Part shown: positions 39,899 through 52,703 of the stretch, piece by piece | Numbering within the stretch: position 1 is the stretch's first letter | Layout of the letters: every line of letters begins with the position of its first letter | From: an uncultured Alphaproteobacteria bacterium | GTDB taxonomy: Bacteria > Pseudomonadota > Alphaproteobacteria > HIMB59 | Length of the DNA stretch: 64,000 bases | Assembly: GCA_902611415.1 (NCBI GenBank) | Contig: CACLZM010000001.1 | Coordinates: forward strand, 62,001-126,000 | Direction of reading: 5' to 3' | Notes under the pieces: generated by a model | Database searches by the model: none | The model's input: only the letters and a program-made list of their open reading frames with translations | What the model was told of the DNA's origin: nothing | Program-made: the position numbers and the translations under genes

Positions 39899-40495
39899 TT
39901 GTCTCCAAATATTTTACAAAAATATTCAACTGGTAACTTCCATTTTCCAATAAAGTCTGGAATAGACAATATATTAGTTAACAAAGACTCCATTCTAGAA
40001 GTAACACAAAAAATTAAAGAAGACGAAGATCTACTCTATGATCAGTTAATTGATATTACTGTAACTGATAATATGCTATCCAAATCAAGTTATTCAAATG
40101 AACGATTTACTCTTATCTACTCTTTTCTAAGTTTAAAATTTAATAAAAGATTATTTATTTTTACTAACATTTCCGAAGATAATTTAGATATCAATTCAAT
40201 AACACAAATTTTTGAGTCTGCCGATTGGTTTGAAAGAGAATGTTACGATCTTTTTGGCATAAACTTTGTTAATCACCCAAATCTTCAAAGAATAATGAAT
40301 GATTATAATTTTCAAGGTCATCCGCTCAGAAAAGACTTTCCTCTGACGGGTTATGAAGAGGTTCGTTATGATGAAAACTTAAAAAAAGTTGTTTATGAAC
40401 CTGTAACATTAAAACAGGAATTTAGGGATTTTGACAATGAAAGTCCCTGGGAGGGAATGAAAGAAACAATTAAAGAGGAGCTTGAAAAGAAGTAA
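39899..40495 (+). CDS. nuoC: NADH-quinone oxidoreductase subunit C
   Basis: [43 protein letters not shown]. Confidence 0.95.
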   Translation: MSPNILQKYSTGNFHFPIKSGIDNILVNKDSILEVTQKIKEDEDLLYDQLIDITVTDNMLSKSSYSNERFTLIYSFLSLKFNKRLFIFTNISEDNLDINSITQIFESADWFERECYDLFGINFVNHPNLQRIMNDYNFQGHPLRKDFPLTGYEEVRYDENLKKVVYEPVTLKQEFRDFDNESPWEGMKETIKEELEKK

Positions 40496-41670
40496 TGTCA
40501 GAGAATTTTAAACCTGTAACTCTAAACTTTGGACCCCAACATCCTGCCGCTCATGGTGTTTTAAGACTTCTTGTACAATTAGAAGGGGAGGTAGTTAATA
40601 AAGCTGAACCTCACATTGGACTTTTGCATAGAGGAACTGAAAAATTAATTGAACAGAAAACTTATACTCAAGCTATTCCATATTTTGATCGTCTAGATTA
40701 TGTCTCACCAATGTGTCAAGAACATGCTTTCGCTTTAGCTGTTGAGAATTTATTAAATATTGAAGCTCCTAAACGAGCTCAATACATCAGAGTTATGTTT
40801 GCAGAAGTTACAAGGATACTAAATCATTTATTAAATATACCAGCATTTGCTATGGATATAGGCGCCGCTACTCCAATGCTGTGGGCTTTCGAAGAAAGAG
40901 AAAAAATGTTGGAGTTCCATGAAGCTGTATCTGGAGCAAGATTTCATGCAGCTTATTTTCGTCCTGGTGGAGTTCACCAAGACTTGCCTGAAAATTTATT
41001 AGAAAAAATGAAAAAGTACTTTACTAATTTTCCTAAATTCATAGATACGCTTGAAGAACTACTTACTGAAAATAGAATATTCAAACAACGATCTGTTGAT
41101 ATAGGTATTTTAAATAAAGATGATGCAATAAGACTAAGTTGCAGTGGCCCTGTTCTTCGTGCTAGTGGTGTAGCTTGGGATTTAAGAAAATCTCAACCTT
41201 ATGATGTTTATGAGGATTTAGATTTCGACATACCAGTTGGAAAAACTGGTGACACCTATGATAGATATTTGGTGAGAATGGAAGAGATGAGAGAGTCAGT
41301 TAAGATAATCTTACAATGTATTGAAAATATTCCAGAAGGACCCGTAATGGTTGAGAATAATAAAATTACTCCACCTAAGAGATCAGAAATGAAAAATTCA
41401 ATGGAAGCTATAATCCATCATTTTAAATTATTTACCGAGGGTTATAGAGTTCCTGAAGGTATTACATACAAAAGTGTAGAGGCACCAAAAGGAGAATTTG
41501 GTGTTGTATTAGTTTCAGATGGAAGCTCCAAACCATATCGATGCAAGTTGAGAGCACCAGGCTTTGTCCATTTACAGGCACTACATTTTTTATCAAAGGG
41601 CCACCAACTAGCTGATGTGCCATCGATTTTAGGAAGCTTAGATATAGTATTTGGAGAGGTAGACAGATGA
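40495..41670 (+). CDS. nuoD: NADH-quinone oxidoreductase subunit D
   Basis: [36 protein letters not shown]. Confidence 0.97.
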   Translation: MSENFKPVTLNFGPQHPAAHGVLRLLVQLEGEVVNKAEPHIGLLHRGTEKLIEQKTYTQAIPYFDRLDYVSPMCQEHAFALAVENLLNIEAPKRAQYIRVMFAEVTRILNHLLNIPAFAMDIGAATPMLWAFEEREKMLEFHEAVSGARFHAAYFRPGGVHQDLPENLLEKMKKYFTNFPKFIDTLEELLTENRIFKQRSVDIGILNKDDAIRLSCSGPVLRASGVAWDLRKSQPYDVYEDLDFDIPVGKTGDTYDRYLVRMEEMRESVKIILQCIENIPEGPVMVENNKITPPKRSEMKNSMEAIIHHFKLFTEGYRVPEGITYKSVEAPKGEFGVVLVSDGSSKPYRCKLRAPGFVHLQALHFLSKGHQLADVPSILGSLDIVFGEVDR

Positions 41671-42254
41671 GCGGTAATCATCCAGGTTTATCAAATAATT
41701 TTTCTAGATCAGGCGAAAAATTTTCCTGGTCTAAAGATAATCTAAGATCAATCAAAAATATAATTTCAAAATACCCTAAAGGTAGAGAACAAAGCGCAGT
41801 TATGCCTCTTCTCTATTTGGCGCAAGAGCAAAACAATAATTGGATAAGTATCGAATGTATAGAAACAATCGCTGAAACTTTAAATATGCCTAAAATAAGG
41901 GTCACAGAAGTGGCCTCGTTTTATTCAATGTATAATACAAGACCTGTTGGAGAAAATCTTGTTCAGATTTGTAGAACCTCTCCTTGTTGGCTGAGAGGTT
42001 CCAATAAGATTACGAAAACTATTTGTAAAGAAACAAAATGTGAAATTAATGATACCAGTGACGATAATAAATTTACAGTTGTTGAAGTAGAGTGTCTTGG
42101 GGCTTGCTCAAATGGACCTATGATACAAATCAATAATGACTTCTTTGAGGATTTAGATGAAGAGTCTACAAAAAAAATTATAGACAATATTAAAGAGGGA
42201 AAACCAAATGTCATTGGTTCTCAAAAAGGTAGGAGAAGTTCAGAAAATGCTTAA
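41667..42254 (+). CDS. nuoE: NADH-quinone oxidoreductase subunit E
   Basis: [45 protein letters not shown]. Confidence 0.95.
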   Translation: MSGNHPGLSNNFSRSGEKFSWSKDNLRSIKNIISKYPKGREQSAVMPLLYLAQEQNNNWISIECIETIAETLNMPKIRVTEVASFYSMYNTRPVGENLVQICRTSPCWLRGSNKITKTICKETKCEINDTSDDNKFTVVEVECLGACSNGPMIQINNDFFEDLDEESTKKIIDNIKEGKPNVIGSQKGRRSSENA

Positions 42255-43518
42255 TGAAAAAGATAAAGTTTTTAAAAACCTTCATGGTTTTCAAGAACCC
42301 TTCTTAGAGGGAGCTTTAAAAAGAGGTTCATGGTCAAACACAAAAGAAATTTTGTCTAAAGATCAAAATGATATTATCGAATTAGTTAAATCCAGTCAGT
42401 TAAGAGGAAGAGGTGGAGCTGGATTTTCTACTGGTCTTAAATGGTCATTCATGCCAAAGAATACTGGTAAACAGCATTATTTGGTTGTAAATGCTGATGA
42501 GTCTGAACCCGGTACTTGTAAAGATAGAGAAATTATTAGAAATGACCCTCATACTCTTGTAGAAGGTTGCTTGATTGCTTCATACGCAATTCAAGCCACT
42601 AAATGTTACATATACATAAGGGGCGAATACCATTACGAATATGTCCAATTAGAAAAGGCAATTGAAGAGGCATATGAACGAGGCTTTATCGGAAAAAATG
42701 CTTGTGGTAGCGGATTTGATTTTGATCTTTATGTTCACAGAGGTGCCGGAGCTTACATATGTGGAGAAGAGACAGCTCTTTTAGAGAGTTTAGAAGGAAA
42801 AAAAGGACAACCAAGATTAAAACCTCCTTTTCCTGCCGGTGTAGGTTTGTATGGTATGCCAACAACTATTAACAATGTGGAGTCAATCGCAGTAGTTCCA
42901 ACTATTTTAAAAAGAGGCCCAGATTGGTTTAAGTCAATTGGCGCTGAAAATAATACAGGTACAAAAATTTTTTGCATATCTGGTAACGTTAATAAACCAT
43001 GCACAATAGAAGAGGAAATGGGAATACCACTTAAAGAATTAGTAGAAAAGCATTGTGATGGAGTTGAAGGAGGTTGGGATAATTTAAAGGCAATAGTACC
43101 AGGAGGTTCTAGTACCCCAATGCTTCCAAAAAATATTTGTGAGTCAGTTCTAATGAATTTTGATGATCTAAAAGCTAATGGCTCAGGATTAGGTACAGCA
43201 GGAGTGATTGTTGTTAACAAGAATAATGATATTGCTGAGGTGATTGAGAGATTTGCTCACTTTTACAAACATGAAAGTTGTGGTCAATGTACACCTTGTA
43301 GAGAGGGAACAGGCTGGATGCATAGAATGATGCAGAGATTAGTTAGAGGAGAGATATCTCCAGAACAAATAGAGCTTTTAGAAAATGTTACAAAGCAAGT
43401 AGAGGGTCATACTATCTGCGCTTTAGGAGATGCAGCAGCTTGGCCTATACAAGGACTCATTAAAAATTTTAAATCAGAGTTAATAAGTAAATATAATAAA
43501 AAGTTAAAAGCTTCATGA
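42247..43518 (+). CDS. nuoF: NADH-quinone oxidoreductase subunit F
   Basis: [32 protein letters not shown] 42247 preferred over 42208. Confidence 0.96.
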   Translation: MLNEKDKVFKNLHGFQEPFLEGALKRGSWSNTKEILSKDQNDIIELVKSSQLRGRGGAGFSTGLKWSFMPKNTGKQHYLVVNADESEPGTCKDREIIRNDPHTLVEGCLIASYAIQATKCYIYIRGEYHYEYVQLEKAIEEAYERGFIGKNACGSGFDFDLYVHRGAGAYICGEETALLESLEGKKGQPRLKPPFPAGVGLYGMPTTINNVESIAVVPTILKRGPDWFKSIGAENNTGTKIFCISGNVNKPCTIEEEMGIPLKELVEKHCDGVEGGWDNLKAIVPGGSSTPMLPKNICESVLMNFDDLKANGSGLGTAGVIVVNKNNDIAEVIERFAHFYKHESCGQCTPCREGTGWMHRMMQRLVRGEISPEQIELLENVTKQVEGHTICALGDAAAWPIQGLIKNFKSELISKYNKKLKAS

Positions 43519-45548
43519 GTGACGATCTAATAAATATTAAAGTTAATCAAAAAGAAATTCAGGTAGATAAAAATCTGACTGTGATGCAAGCCTGCGAAAT
43601 CGCTGGTGAAGAAATTCCAAGATTTTGCTATCACGACAAACTCTCTATAGCTGGTAACTGTAGAATGTGTTTAGTAGAAATTGAAAAAGCTCCAAAATTA
43701 GTATCTTCTTGCACTATGCCTCTAATGGAGGGCATGTCGATAATCACCAATTCTGAAAAAGTAAACGCAGGTAGAAAAGGTGTAATGGAGTTTTTACTAA
43801 TTAATCACCCATTAGATTGCCCAATATGCGATCAAGGTGGAGAATGCGATTTACAGGATCAGGCCATGTACTACGGTTTCGACAAATCTAGATATAAAGA
43901 GAATAAAAGGGCTGTAGATAATAAAAATATGGGACCTTTGGTAAACACTATAATGACTAGATGCATTCATTGCACTAGGTGTGTAAGATTTGCCACTGAA
44001 GTAGCCGGAGTTCCAGAATTAGGTATGTTAGGTAGAGGAGAGAATGCAGAAATTACCACTTACCTTGAACAATCAATCACTTCAGAGCTTTCAGGTAACG
44101 TCATTGATTTATGCCCTGTAGGAGCACTTACGAGTAAGCCATATCAATTTAAAGCACGTCCTTGGGAGCTAAAACGTACTGACTCAATCGATATCTTCGA
44201 TAGTGTTGGTTCTAATATCAGAGTCGATAGTAGAGCGGAGGAGATTTTAAGAGTTACACCAAGAACAAATGAATACATAAATGAAGAGTGGATTTCAGAT
44301 AAAGTTCGATTTAACTATGATGGTTACTACCAACAAAGAATAGACACACCCTACATTAAAGAAAACCAAAAATTATCAATATCAAATTGGGAAGAGTCAT
44401 TAAAAGTTTTAAAAGATAAATTAAAAACTCTAAAACCATTAGCTTTGATTGGTGAGCACGTAGATTTAGAAACCGGATATGCAATCAAAAAATTTATGTC
44501 AAATTATGGTAAAGACAATGTGGAGTGCCGAACTGATAATCATGCTATTCTAGAAAGCTTAGATAGTTATCGTTTTAACACACCTTTGAACGATATAGAA
44601 AATTCAGATTTAATTATACTTTTAGGAACAAACCCAAAAATAGAAACACCAATTATAAATCATAAGATATTTAAAGCTTACAATAATGATGCAAAAGTAT
44701 TTAACATTGGTGAAAATATATCTTTGAACTATAAAACAGAGTATCTAGGAGAAAGTTTATCAAGTTTAAATAATGAAAATCTAATCAAAGCATTAAAAAA
44801 ATCTACAAACCCTCTAATAATTATTGGCTCTGCGTTTTTAAATAAAATTAAAAATATTAAAACTTTAAAATCTATTTTTTCATATGCTGATAAATACAAA
44901 GTTATTACAAAAGAAAAAAATAATCTAAATTTTTTAAATCCATATGCCTCACGTGTGGGCCAATTGATTATAGGTAATACTACTAATAACCTCTGTGAAC
45001 CGTTTTCTAATTTAAAAAAAGATAATTTTGAATTGGTTCTTTCTTTTGGTTCAGAACATATTGCCAACGAGCAGTTTAATAACTGTTTTAAAGTTTATTT
45101 TGGCCATCATGGTGATGATGGAGCAATGGGGTCTGATATTGTTTTACCAACACCTCTTTATACAGAGAAAAATGGTACTTTTGTAAATATTGAAGGTAGA
45201 CCTCAAGAGGCAAAAAAATGCCATAATCCAATTGGGTCCGCCAAAGAAGAGTGGTCAATACTAAAAAAACTGTCTGATGAATTATCTTTTGATTTTACAC
45301 CAAATACTTTTGATCAATTAAGATCTGAGTTATTTGACAAATACCCAATTCTTTCTGATTATCATGAAATTATTGCTGTTGAAAATTCAACTTCAATTAC
45401 ACCAGATATTGAATTTGAAGATTGTAAGGCAGAATATCCTGTAAGTAATTTTTATATGTCAGATGTGATTTCAAAAAATTCTGTCACTATGGCCAAATGT
45501 GTTGAGGAAATAATCTCAACTCCATCTCTTTTGGAGAAATCAGCATAA
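43515..45548 (+). CDS. nuoG: NADH-quinone oxidoreductase subunit G
   Basis: Fe-S motifs [38 protein letters not shown]. Confidence 0.96.
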   Translation: MSDDLINIKVNQKEIQVDKNLTVMQACEIAGEEIPRFCYHDKLSIAGNCRMCLVEIEKAPKLVSSCTMPLMEGMSIITNSEKVNAGRKGVMEFLLINHPLDCPICDQGGECDLQDQAMYYGFDKSRYKENKRAVDNKNMGPLVNTIMTRCIHCTRCVRFATEVAGVPELGMLGRGENAEITTYLEQSITSELSGNVIDLCPVGALTSKPYQFKARPWELKRTDSIDIFDSVGSNIRVDSRAEEILRVTPRTNEYINEEWISDKVRFNYDGYYQQRIDTPYIKENQKLSISNWEESLKVLKDKLKTLKPLALIGEHVDLETGYAIKKFMSNYGKDNVECRTDNHAILESLDSYRFNTPLNDIENSDLIILLGTNPKIETPIINHKIFKAYNNDAKVFNIGENISLNYKTEYLGESLSSLNNENLIKALKKSTNPLIIIGSAFLNKIKNIKTLKSIFSYADKYKVITKEKNNLNFLNPYASRVGQLIIGNTTNNLCEPFSNLKKDNFELVLSFGSEHIANEQFNNCFKVYFGHHGDDGAMGSDIVLPTPLYTEKNGTFVNIEGRPQEAKKCHNPIGSAKEEWSILKKLSDELSFDFTPNTFDQLRSELFDKYPILSDYHEIIAVENSTSITPDIEFEDCKAEYPVSNFYMSDVISKNSVTMAKCVEEIISTPSLLEKSA

Positions 45549-46546
45549 TGACAAGTTTATCCTTTGAGTTAACAATTGGTATTTTAAAAATATTTAGTTT
45601 TGTTGTCCCTGTTCTAGTTTCTGTTGCATTATTAGTGTACCTAGAAAGAAAAGTGCTTGGTGCTGTTCAATTAAGAAAAGGCCCTAACGTTGTTGGACCA
45701 TTCGGAATACTACAGAGTTTTGCTGATGTCTTAAAATTACTCACTAAGGAGAATTTACTTCCCTCTAGCTCAAACAAGTTCCTTTTTATCTTTGCGCCTA
45801 TGCTTACTTTAATATTAAGTTTAATAGCTTGGGCTGTTATCCCAATTAGCTCAACTTATGTTATAGCAAATATAAATATAGGTATTCTATATTTGTTCGC
45901 TGTGTCATCGTTTGGTGTTTATGGAGTTATTATCGCTGGTTGGGCTAGTAATTCTAAGTATCCATTTTTAGGGGCATTAAGATCAGCAGCTCAGATGATT
46001 TCTTATGAAGTATCAATAGGTTTTGTAATCATAACAGTTTTAATTTGTGTCGGCTCATTAAATTTAATTGATATTGTAGAGAGTCAAAAGAATATGTGGT
46101 TTGCAATACCACTGTTACCTATGTTTGTTATATTTATAATTTCAGCATTAGCTGAAACAAATAGACTCCCATTTGATTTACCTGAAGATGAAGCCACATT
46201 AGTTGCAGGTTTTTTCACCGAATACTCATCAATATCATTTGGATTATTTTTTTTAGCAGAATACGCCAATATGATTTTAATGAGTTCCCTAACTGTAATT
46301 TTATTTTTAGGAGGTTGGTACCCTCCAATAGATATATTCCCTTTAAATGCAATACCTGGAATATTTTGGTTTGTAATTAAAGTATTTTTAATTCTTTTTG
46401 TGTTTTTATGGGTCAGAGCAACTTTCCCTAGATATAGGTATGACCAACTTATGCGACTTGGCTGGAAAATCTTTCTACCTTTTACTTTGATTTGGGTAGT
46501 TATTACATCGGCATTTTTATTTTACTTTGGATTATTACCTAATTAA
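45548..46546 (+). CDS. nuoH: NADH-quinone oxidoreductase subunit H
   Basis: [34 protein letters not shown]. Confidence 0.97.
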   Translation: MTSLSFELTIGILKIFSFVVPVLVSVALLVYLERKVLGAVQLRKGPNVVGPFGILQSFADVLKLLTKENLLPSSSNKFLFIFAPMLTLILSLIAWAVIPISSTYVIANINIGILYLFAVSSFGVYGVIIAGWASNSKYPFLGALRSAAQMISYEVSIGFVIITVLICVGSLNLIDIVESQKNMWFAIPLLPMFVIFIISALAETNRLPFDLPEDEATLVAGFFTEYSSISFGLFFLAEYANMILMSSLTVILFLGGWYPPIDIFPLNAIPGIFWFVIKVFLILFVFLWVRATFPRYRYDQLMRLGWKIFLPFTLIWVVITSAFLFYFGLLPN

Positions 46547-46548
46547 CA

Positions 46549-47037
46549 ATGACAACACTAATTAAATACATTAAATCCTTTACTCTTTTCGAACTAATGA
46601 AAGGTTTGAAATTAACGATTACCTATTTTTTTAAGCCAAAAGTAACTCTTAATTACCCTAATCAAAAAGGCCCTATCAGTCCTCGCTTTAGGGGAGAACA
46701 TGCTTTGAGAAGATACCCAAATGGTGAGGAAAGATGTATAGCATGTAAGTTATGTGAAGCAGTTTGCCCTGCGCAAGCTATAACTATCGAAGCAGAAGCA
46801 AAACCCGACGGAAGTAGAAGAACTACCCGATATGACATTGACATGACAAAGTGTATTTATTGTGGTTTATGCGAAGAGGCATGCCCAGTAGATGCAATTG
46901 TTGAAGGACCCAATTTTGAGTATGCTACTGAAACAAGAGAAGAATTACTTTATGATAAGGAAAAGCTTTTACGAAACGGAGATATATGGGAAAAACAAAT
47001 TAGTGAAAATCTTAAAAGGGACAGCAAATATAGATAA
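46549..47037 (+). CDS. nuoI: NADH-quinone oxidoreductase subunit I
   Basis: [32 protein letters not shown]. Confidence 0.97.
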   Translation: MTTLIKYIKSFTLFELMKGLKLTITYFFKPKVTLNYPNQKGPISPRFRGEHALRRYPNGEERCIACKLCEAVCPAQAITIEAEAKPDGSRRTTRYDIDMTKCIYCGLCEEACPVDAIVEGPNFEYATETREELLYDKEKLLRNGDIWEKQISENLKRDSKYR

Positions 47038-47636
47038 TGTTTCTTGTTGGTTCTTTTTTTTTGTTCGCAGCATTTTTGATCACCACATGTATTTTTGTCA
47101 TATTTTCAAAAAACCCAGTCAACTCTGTACTCTTTCTTGTATTAGCTTTTCTTAATTCCACATTTCTTTTTATTCTTATCGGCGCAGAGTTCGTTGGTAT
47201 TATCCTTGCGATCGTTTATATAGGAGCAGTAGCCATACTATTTCTTTTTGTTGTGATGATGCTTGATATTCAAATCACAACTTTAATGTTTAATATTAAA
47301 AGATATATACCCCTTGCATTACTTTTTGCTGGTATAATTTTAGCTGAAATAATCTATTTAACTGTATTTAAAACTTCAAAAGATAATTTAGACACTTTTA
47401 TTAGGTCTAAAAATAATACTGAACAAATTGGAGATGTGCTTTACACAGAGTATTTTATTGATTTTCAGTTAAGCGGTATCGTTTTGTTACTTGCTATGAT
47501 TGGTGCAATTGTTTTAACACATGTGTATAGACCAACAATCAAAAGACAAAATATAGAAAGTCAAAACTCTACTACAGCCGAAGATAGAGTAAAACTAGTA
47601 AAAATTAAGTCTGGTGAGGGTATTAAAGATGACTAG
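47037..47636 (+). CDS. nuoJ: NADH-quinone oxidoreductase subunit J
   Basis: NPVNSVLFLVLAFLNSTFLFILIGAEFVGIILAIVYIGAVAILFLFVVMML. Confidence 0.95.
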   Translation: MFLVGSFFLFAAFLITTCIFVIFSKNPVNSVLFLVLAFLNSTFLFILIGAEFVGIILAIVYIGAVAILFLFVVMMLDIQITTLMFNIKRYIPLALLFAGIILAEIIYLTVFKTSKDNLDTFIRSKNNTEQIGDVLYTEYFIDFQLSGIVLLLAMIGAIVLTHVYRPTIKRQNIESQNSTTAEDRVKLVKIKSGEGIKDD

Positions 47637-47940
47637 CCTCACGTATAATCATTTCTTCATACTTTCTTTAATTGTTTTTATCATAGGATGCTTTGGATTA
47701 TTTTTAAATAGAAGAAATATGATCCTAATTTTAATGTGTATTGAAATTATATTATTGGCTGCAAATATTAATTTTGTATCAGCTTCGGTTTTCCTAAATG
47801 ATATTAATGGTCAGGTATTTTCCATTTTTATTTTAACTATTGCCGCTGCAGAAGCAGCCATTGGCTTAGCCATATTGGTTATTTATTTCAGAAATAAGGG
47901 AGAGATTGATATTACTCAAATCAATCAATTAAAAGATTAA
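47629..47940 (+). CDS. nuoK: NADH-quinone oxidoreductase subunit K
   Basis: GLFLNRRNMILILMCIEIILLAANINF, AAAEAAIGLAILV; ATG 47629 preferred. Confidence 0.95.
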   Translation: MTSLTYNHFFILSLIVFIIGCFGLFLNRRNMILILMCIEIILLAANINFVSASVFLNDINGQVFSIFILTIAAAEAAIGLAILVIYFRNKGEIDITQINQLKD

Positions 47941-49856
47941 TGTTAAGTTATAAATTACTTTTTTTTCTTCCTCTAATTTCAACCATTTTTACATATCCTT
48001 TTGGAGTGTTATTAGGCGAAAAAACTGCCCAATATTTCTCCTCTACTTTAATATCTATAGCAGCTATTTTAAGTTGGTTCTTATTTATCAGTTTTTCTAA
48101 TTCTTCATCGTCTGAAATTATAATTCCTGTCCTAGAGTGGTTTTTTGTTTCTGGTCAGTTCTTTAATTGGGGAATTTCTGTAAATTCTCTTACTCTTTTG
48201 ATGTTAACACTTGTTCTCACAGTTTCCGCATTGGTTCATATTTATTCAATTGAGTACATGTCTCATGATAACTCAAAAGTAAGGTTCATGACTTATTTGA
48301 GTCTGTTTACTTTTTGTATGGTTGCCTTAGTAGTAAGTGATAATTTAATTCAGTTATTTTTTGGTTGGGAGGGTGTTGGTCTAGCCTCTTATTTATTAAT
48401 AGGTTTCTGGCATCATAAGAAGTCTGCAAATTTAGCTGCAATGAAAGCTTTTTTAGTAAACAGAGTTGCAGATTTTGGATTTCTCATCGGTATTGCAACT
48501 CTCTATATATTTTTAGACACATTATCTATTAATGAAATAATTGCAGGGAAAGAGAAATTATTTAGCTATCAAATTAATTTTTTAGGATTTGAAATTAATG
48601 CTTTAATTTTTTCTTGTTTTTTCCTTTTCATAGGTGCTATGGGAAAATCTGCCCAGTTTGGCTTTCATACATGGTTACCTGATGCTATGGAGGGACCTAC
48701 ACCTGTCTCAGCATTAATTCATGCAGCAACAATGGTAACAGCTGGTGTATTCTTGACTGTAAGATTTTCAGAATTAATGGTCATGTCTGACTTCATAATG
48801 ACTTTTGTTTTAATAATAGGTCTATTAACAGCATTCTTCGCTGCATCAGTGGGCTTTTTTCAAAAAGATATAAAAAAGGTAATAGCTTACTCAACTTGTA
48901 GTCAGTTGGGTTTCATGTTTGTGGCTTGTGGTTTAGGCGCATTTAATATCGCAATTTTTCATTTAATAACACATGGTTATTTTAAGGCATTACTCTTTTT
49001 ATCTTCAGGATCTGTTATTCATGGTGTTCACGATGAACAAGATATGGATAAAATGGGAAATCTTTTTTCAAAGATGAAAATCACCGCAGTAATGATGTGG
49101 ATAGGTACATTAGCTATTATAGGTTTTCCATATTCATCAGGTTACTTTTCAAAAGATCTAATTTTAAGTTCATCATTTAACTTAATTAGTTTAGGCCCAT
49201 TGGTTTATGTAATTTTAGCTATTGTCTCTGCCATGACGGCATTTTACTCTTTCAGGCTCATATTTAAGGTGTTTCATGGAAATTATAATGGATCTTATGA
49301 TTATGAAAAAATTCATGAATCCGGTCCTTTTATGTTAGTTCCATTATTATTACTTTCTGTAGGAGCAATTCTAGCAGGCTTCTTCCTAAACGATTTGTTA
49401 GCGGGATATAATTCAATAAATTTCTGGAACGGAATAATATTTTTGAGTCAAAATAAGCAATATTACTCGTCTTTTTATCCAATTTTATCAAAATCTTTTG
49501 TAGCTTTCGGTGTAGGGTTGGCAGTTTATTATTATGGTTATAATTTAAATAAACTTGCTGACTTAAAAAAACGTTTTGACACAATCTATAATTTTATTTT
49601 GAACAAATGGTATTTTGATGAACTTTATAACAAAATTTTTGTTTTACCACTTTACAATTTAGGTAAGTTTTTATGGACTAAAATAGACCAAGGTATAATT
49701 GATAAGTATTTACCAAACGGAAGTGCCTCAATAGTTTCTTCTATTTCAAAAGCATTTAAAAGGATACAAACAGGGTATATTTTCGATTACACTTTTATAA
49801 TAATTTCTGGTTTCACACTCTTTATAACTATCATTTTTTATATATCCATAACCTAA
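47940..49856 (+). CDS. nuoL: NADH-quinone oxidoreductase subunit L
   Basis: FFGWEGVGLASYLLIGFW, HTWLPDAMEGPTPVSALIHAATMVTAGV. Confidence 0.97.
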   Translation: MLSYKLLFFLPLISTIFTYPFGVLLGEKTAQYFSSTLISIAAILSWFLFISFSNSSSSEIIIPVLEWFFVSGQFFNWGISVNSLTLLMLTLVLTVSALVHIYSIEYMSHDNSKVRFMTYLSLFTFCMVALVVSDNLIQLFFGWEGVGLASYLLIGFWHHKKSANLAAMKAFLVNRVADFGFLIGIATLYIFLDTLSINEIIAGKEKLFSYQINFLGFEINALIFSCFFLFIGAMGKSAQFGFHTWLPDAMEGPTPVSALIHAATMVTAGVFLTVRFSELMVMSDFIMTFVLIIGLLTAFFAASVGFFQKDIKKVIAYSTCSQLGFMFVACGLGAFNIAIFHLITHGYFKALLFLSSGSVIHGVHDEQDMDKMGNLFSKMKITAVMMWIGTLAIIGFPYSSGYFSKDLILSSSFNLISLGPLVYVILAIVSAMTAFYSFRLIFKVFHGNYNGSYDYEKIHESGPFMLVPLLLLSVGAILAGFFLNDLLAGYNSINFWNGIIFLSQNKQYYSSFYPILSKSFVAFGVGLAVYYYGYNLNKLADLKKRFDTIYNFILNKWYFDELYNKIFVLPLYNLGKFLWTKIDQGIIDKYLPNGSASIVSSISKAFKRIQTGYIFDYTFIIISGFTLFITIIFYISIT

Positions 49857-49857
49857 G

Positions 49858-51312
49858 ATGAGTTTCCCAATATTATCACTGTTAATTCTAACACCTATTA
49901 TAGGAGCATTAACACTCTCACTTTCAAGTAGTACGCAACTTAAAAATAAAACTATTTTTCTATCAGGTTTATGGATAACAACAGGTGAATTTCTTCTTAG
50001 TTTGTTATTACCAATTTTTTATGATAAATCAAAAAATGGTTATCAATTTATAGAGTTTCATACTTGGTTTGATAAGTTTGATATAAATTACTATGTCGGA
50101 GTTGACGGTGTTTCAATACCACTTATATTACTGACTACATTCTTAGTCCCTATTTGTTTGTTGTGTTCTATTAGCTCTATTCAAAATAGAGCCAAAGAAT
50201 TTGTTATTTATTTTTTATTGCTTGAGAGTTTTATTATAGGAGTATTTGTTAGTATCGATCTTGTAATTTTTTACGTTTTCTTTGAAGCTGTTTTAATCCC
50301 GATGTTTTTGATAATTGGAATTTGGGGAGGAGAGAACAGACTTTATGCTACCTTCAAATTCTTTCTCTACACACTAGCAGGATCTGTTTTAATGTTACTT
50401 GCGATTATTTATATTATTTCTAAAGTGAAATCAGGCAATATTGAGTTAATTTCGGACTTTACATTTGATCAGCAAATTGAGTTGGTTCTCTTTTTATGTT
50501 TTTTTGCATCTTTTGCAGTAAAAGTACCTATGTTTCCTTTTCATACATGGTTACCTGATGCACACGTTCAAGCGCCCACGAGTGGATCAGTAATTTTGGC
50601 TGGTGTGCTTCTTAAATTAGGTGCATACGGCTTTATAAGACTATCTTTACCTTTTTTTGAGTATGCCTCAATTTATTTTCAACCAATGATTTTTGCACTA
50701 AGTTGTGTAGCTATTGTTTACACTTCAATCGTAGCTCTAAGACAACTAGATATGAAAAAAATGATTGCCTATTCCTCTGTTGCTCATATGGGATTTGTTA
50801 CCATTGGCATTTTCACTTTAACTCAAGATGGAATTAATGGTGCATATTTTCAGATGATAAGTCATGGAATTGTTTCTGCAGCATTATTTTTAATAGTCGG
50901 CGTGGTATACGAAAGACATCACACTAGAATGATATCTGATTATAGCGGTGTAACAAATGTAATGCCTAAATATTCATTCTTTTTTATGGTTTTTATGCTC
51001 TCATCTGTGGGCCTACCTGGAACTAGTGGTTTTGTTGGTGAGTTCTTAGTTATAATGTCAACCATAAGTGTTAGTGTTTATCTCACTTTTTTTACCGCTA
51101 TTGGAGTAATCTTAGGAGCTTCATACATGCTCTTATTGTATAAAAATATTAATTTCGGAGATTTAAAATCAGATATTAAGCAATTAGCTGACTTAACAAA
51201 TATTGAAATTTTCTACTTCTCCTGTTTAGCATTTCTCACAATGCTTTTAGGAGTTTATCCAAAACTTTTATTTGAAATGATAAATAAGAGTATTTCCTTA
51301 AGCATTATATAA
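49858..51312 (+). CDS. nuoM: NADH-quinone oxidoreductase subunit M
   Basis: FHTWLPDAHVQAPTSGSVILAGVLLKLGAYG. Confidence 0.97.
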   Translation: MSFPILSLLILTPIIGALTLSLSSSTQLKNKTIFLSGLWITTGEFLLSLLLPIFYDKSKNGYQFIEFHTWFDKFDINYYVGVDGVSIPLILLTTFLVPICLLCSISSIQNRAKEFVIYFLLLESFIIGVFVSIDLVIFYVFFEAVLIPMFLIIGIWGGENRLYATFKFFLYTLAGSVLMLLAIIYIISKVKSGNIELISDFTFDQQIELVLFLCFFASFAVKVPMFPFHTWLPDAHVQAPTSGSVILAGVLLKLGAYGFIRLSLPFFEYASIYFQPMIFALSCVAIVYTSIVALRQLDMKKMIAYSSVAHMGFVTIGIFTLTQDGINGAYFQMISHGIVSAALFLIVGVVYERHHTRMISDYSGVTNVMPKYSFFFMVFMLSSVGLPGTSGFVGEFLVIMSTISVSVYLTFFTAIGVILGASYMLLLYKNINFGDLKSDIKQLADLTNIEIFYFSCLAFLTMLLGVYPKLLFEMINKSISLSII

Positions 51313-52700
51313 TGATTAATTTATATCAATTCATACCAGAAATTTTTATATTATCTTTGATTTTGATAACTTTATGTTTTGGATTATTTAATAAGGATAG
51401 GGCTATATCTTTAAATACTTTCGGTTTCATTTTGTTGAGTATTTTGCTTTTAAATTATGGAAAAGAATTTTATAGCACCACAAAATTGTCACTTAATACA
51501 ATTAATTTATTTGTTTTATCTAAAATTATTTTATCTATTGGCTCAATCGTGTTTATTCTACTGTTAAAAAGACCCTTGAAGAATGAAAATTTATATAGAT
51601 ACGAATATGTGTTATTTATACTTTTCGCTATTCTTGGCTCATTTGTTCTTATTTCAAGTAATAATTTTTTAACAGCTTTTATTGGTTTAGAACTACAATC
51701 TTTATCCTTGTACTTGATGGCTGCTTTCAATACTAAAAATTTATCTTCAAATGAAGCAGGTATAAAATATTTTTCTCTTGGTGCTTTATCATCAGGATTT
51801 CTTCTATTTGGTATTTCAATGATTTATTACGATACTGGGTCTTTTAATATACAAAACTTAGACAATTTCACTGCAATAAGCGAAATAGGATTATCATTAG
51901 TACTTATTTCTTTATTTTTTAAAGTTTCCGCTGCTCCATTTCATATTTGGACACCTGATGTGTACGAAGGATCTCCAACTATATCTACACTCTTTTTTGC
52001 AACTTTACCTAAATTTGCATCATTAATATTTTTATTCAGGGTTTATCAAGAACTTAACATTTCTGAAATTAAATCTCTTAATTACATTTTTCAAATGGTA
52101 TGTGCTTTTTCATTATTAGTAGGTGTATATGGGGCCATTTCACAAAAAGTTATAAAAAGACTTCTAGCCTTCAGCTCCATCAACCACATTGGTTTTATGC
52201 TTCTCGGAATAATGAGTTATCAATTTATGTCTGAGGGCACATTATTTTTTTACTTGATTATTTATCTGATTACTACGTTTGGTATTTTTGCTGTTTTACT
52301 GAACTTGAGAACTGTAGATGGGGAATTTACAAAAATATCCCAACTCAATGGTTTAAGATTTAACTCAAATTCGAAATCCATAAGCATGTTGGTGTTTTTC
52401 TTTTCTCTCGCAGGAATACCACCTTTTGCAGGATTCTTCGCAAAGTTCTTCATTCTTTCAGCTTCTATAAACGATGGATTTATTTTTTTATCAATTATTG
52501 CTGTTTTAAGTTCAGTAATTGCTGCATTTTATTACTTAACAATTATTAAGAATATGTTTTTCAATAAATTAGAAATAGAGTTACTAGATGATAATAACAA
52601 AACAGGCAAAGTTATATTTATAACATCTGGATTAATTATAACTTTATTTTTCATCTATCCGGACCCTTTAATTAATTTAGTAGATAATCTTTTCAAATAA
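51312..52700 (+). CDS. nuoN: NADH-quinone oxidoreductase subunit N
   Basis: FHIWTPDVYEGSPTISTLFFATLPKFAS; end of nuoA-N. Confidence 0.96.
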   Translation: MINLYQFIPEIFILSLILITLCFGLFNKDRAISLNTFGFILLSILLLNYGKEFYSTTKLSLNTINLFVLSKIILSIGSIVFILLLKRPLKNENLYRYEYVLFILFAILGSFVLISSNNFLTAFIGLELQSLSLYLMAAFNTKNLSSNEAGIKYFSLGALSSGFLLFGISMIYYDTGSFNIQNLDNFTAISEIGLSLVLISLFFKVSAAPFHIWTPDVYEGSPTISTLFFATLPKFASLIFLFRVYQELNISEIKSLNYIFQMVCAFSLLVGVYGAISQKVIKRLLAFSSINHIGFMLLGIMSYQFMSEGTLFFYLIIYLITTFGIFAVLLNLRTVDGEFTKISQLNGLRFNSNSKSISMLVFFFSLAGIPPFAGFFAKFFILSASINDGFIFLSIIAVLSSVIAAFYYLTIIKNMFFNKLEIELLDDNNKTGKVIFITSGLIITLFFIYPDPLINLVDNLFK

Positions 52701-52703
52701 AAA

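Noticed and set aside
39034-52700. nuoA-N operon searched for insertions or missing subunits
   Set aside because: All 14 genes present in canonical order with tight junctions; ordinary.
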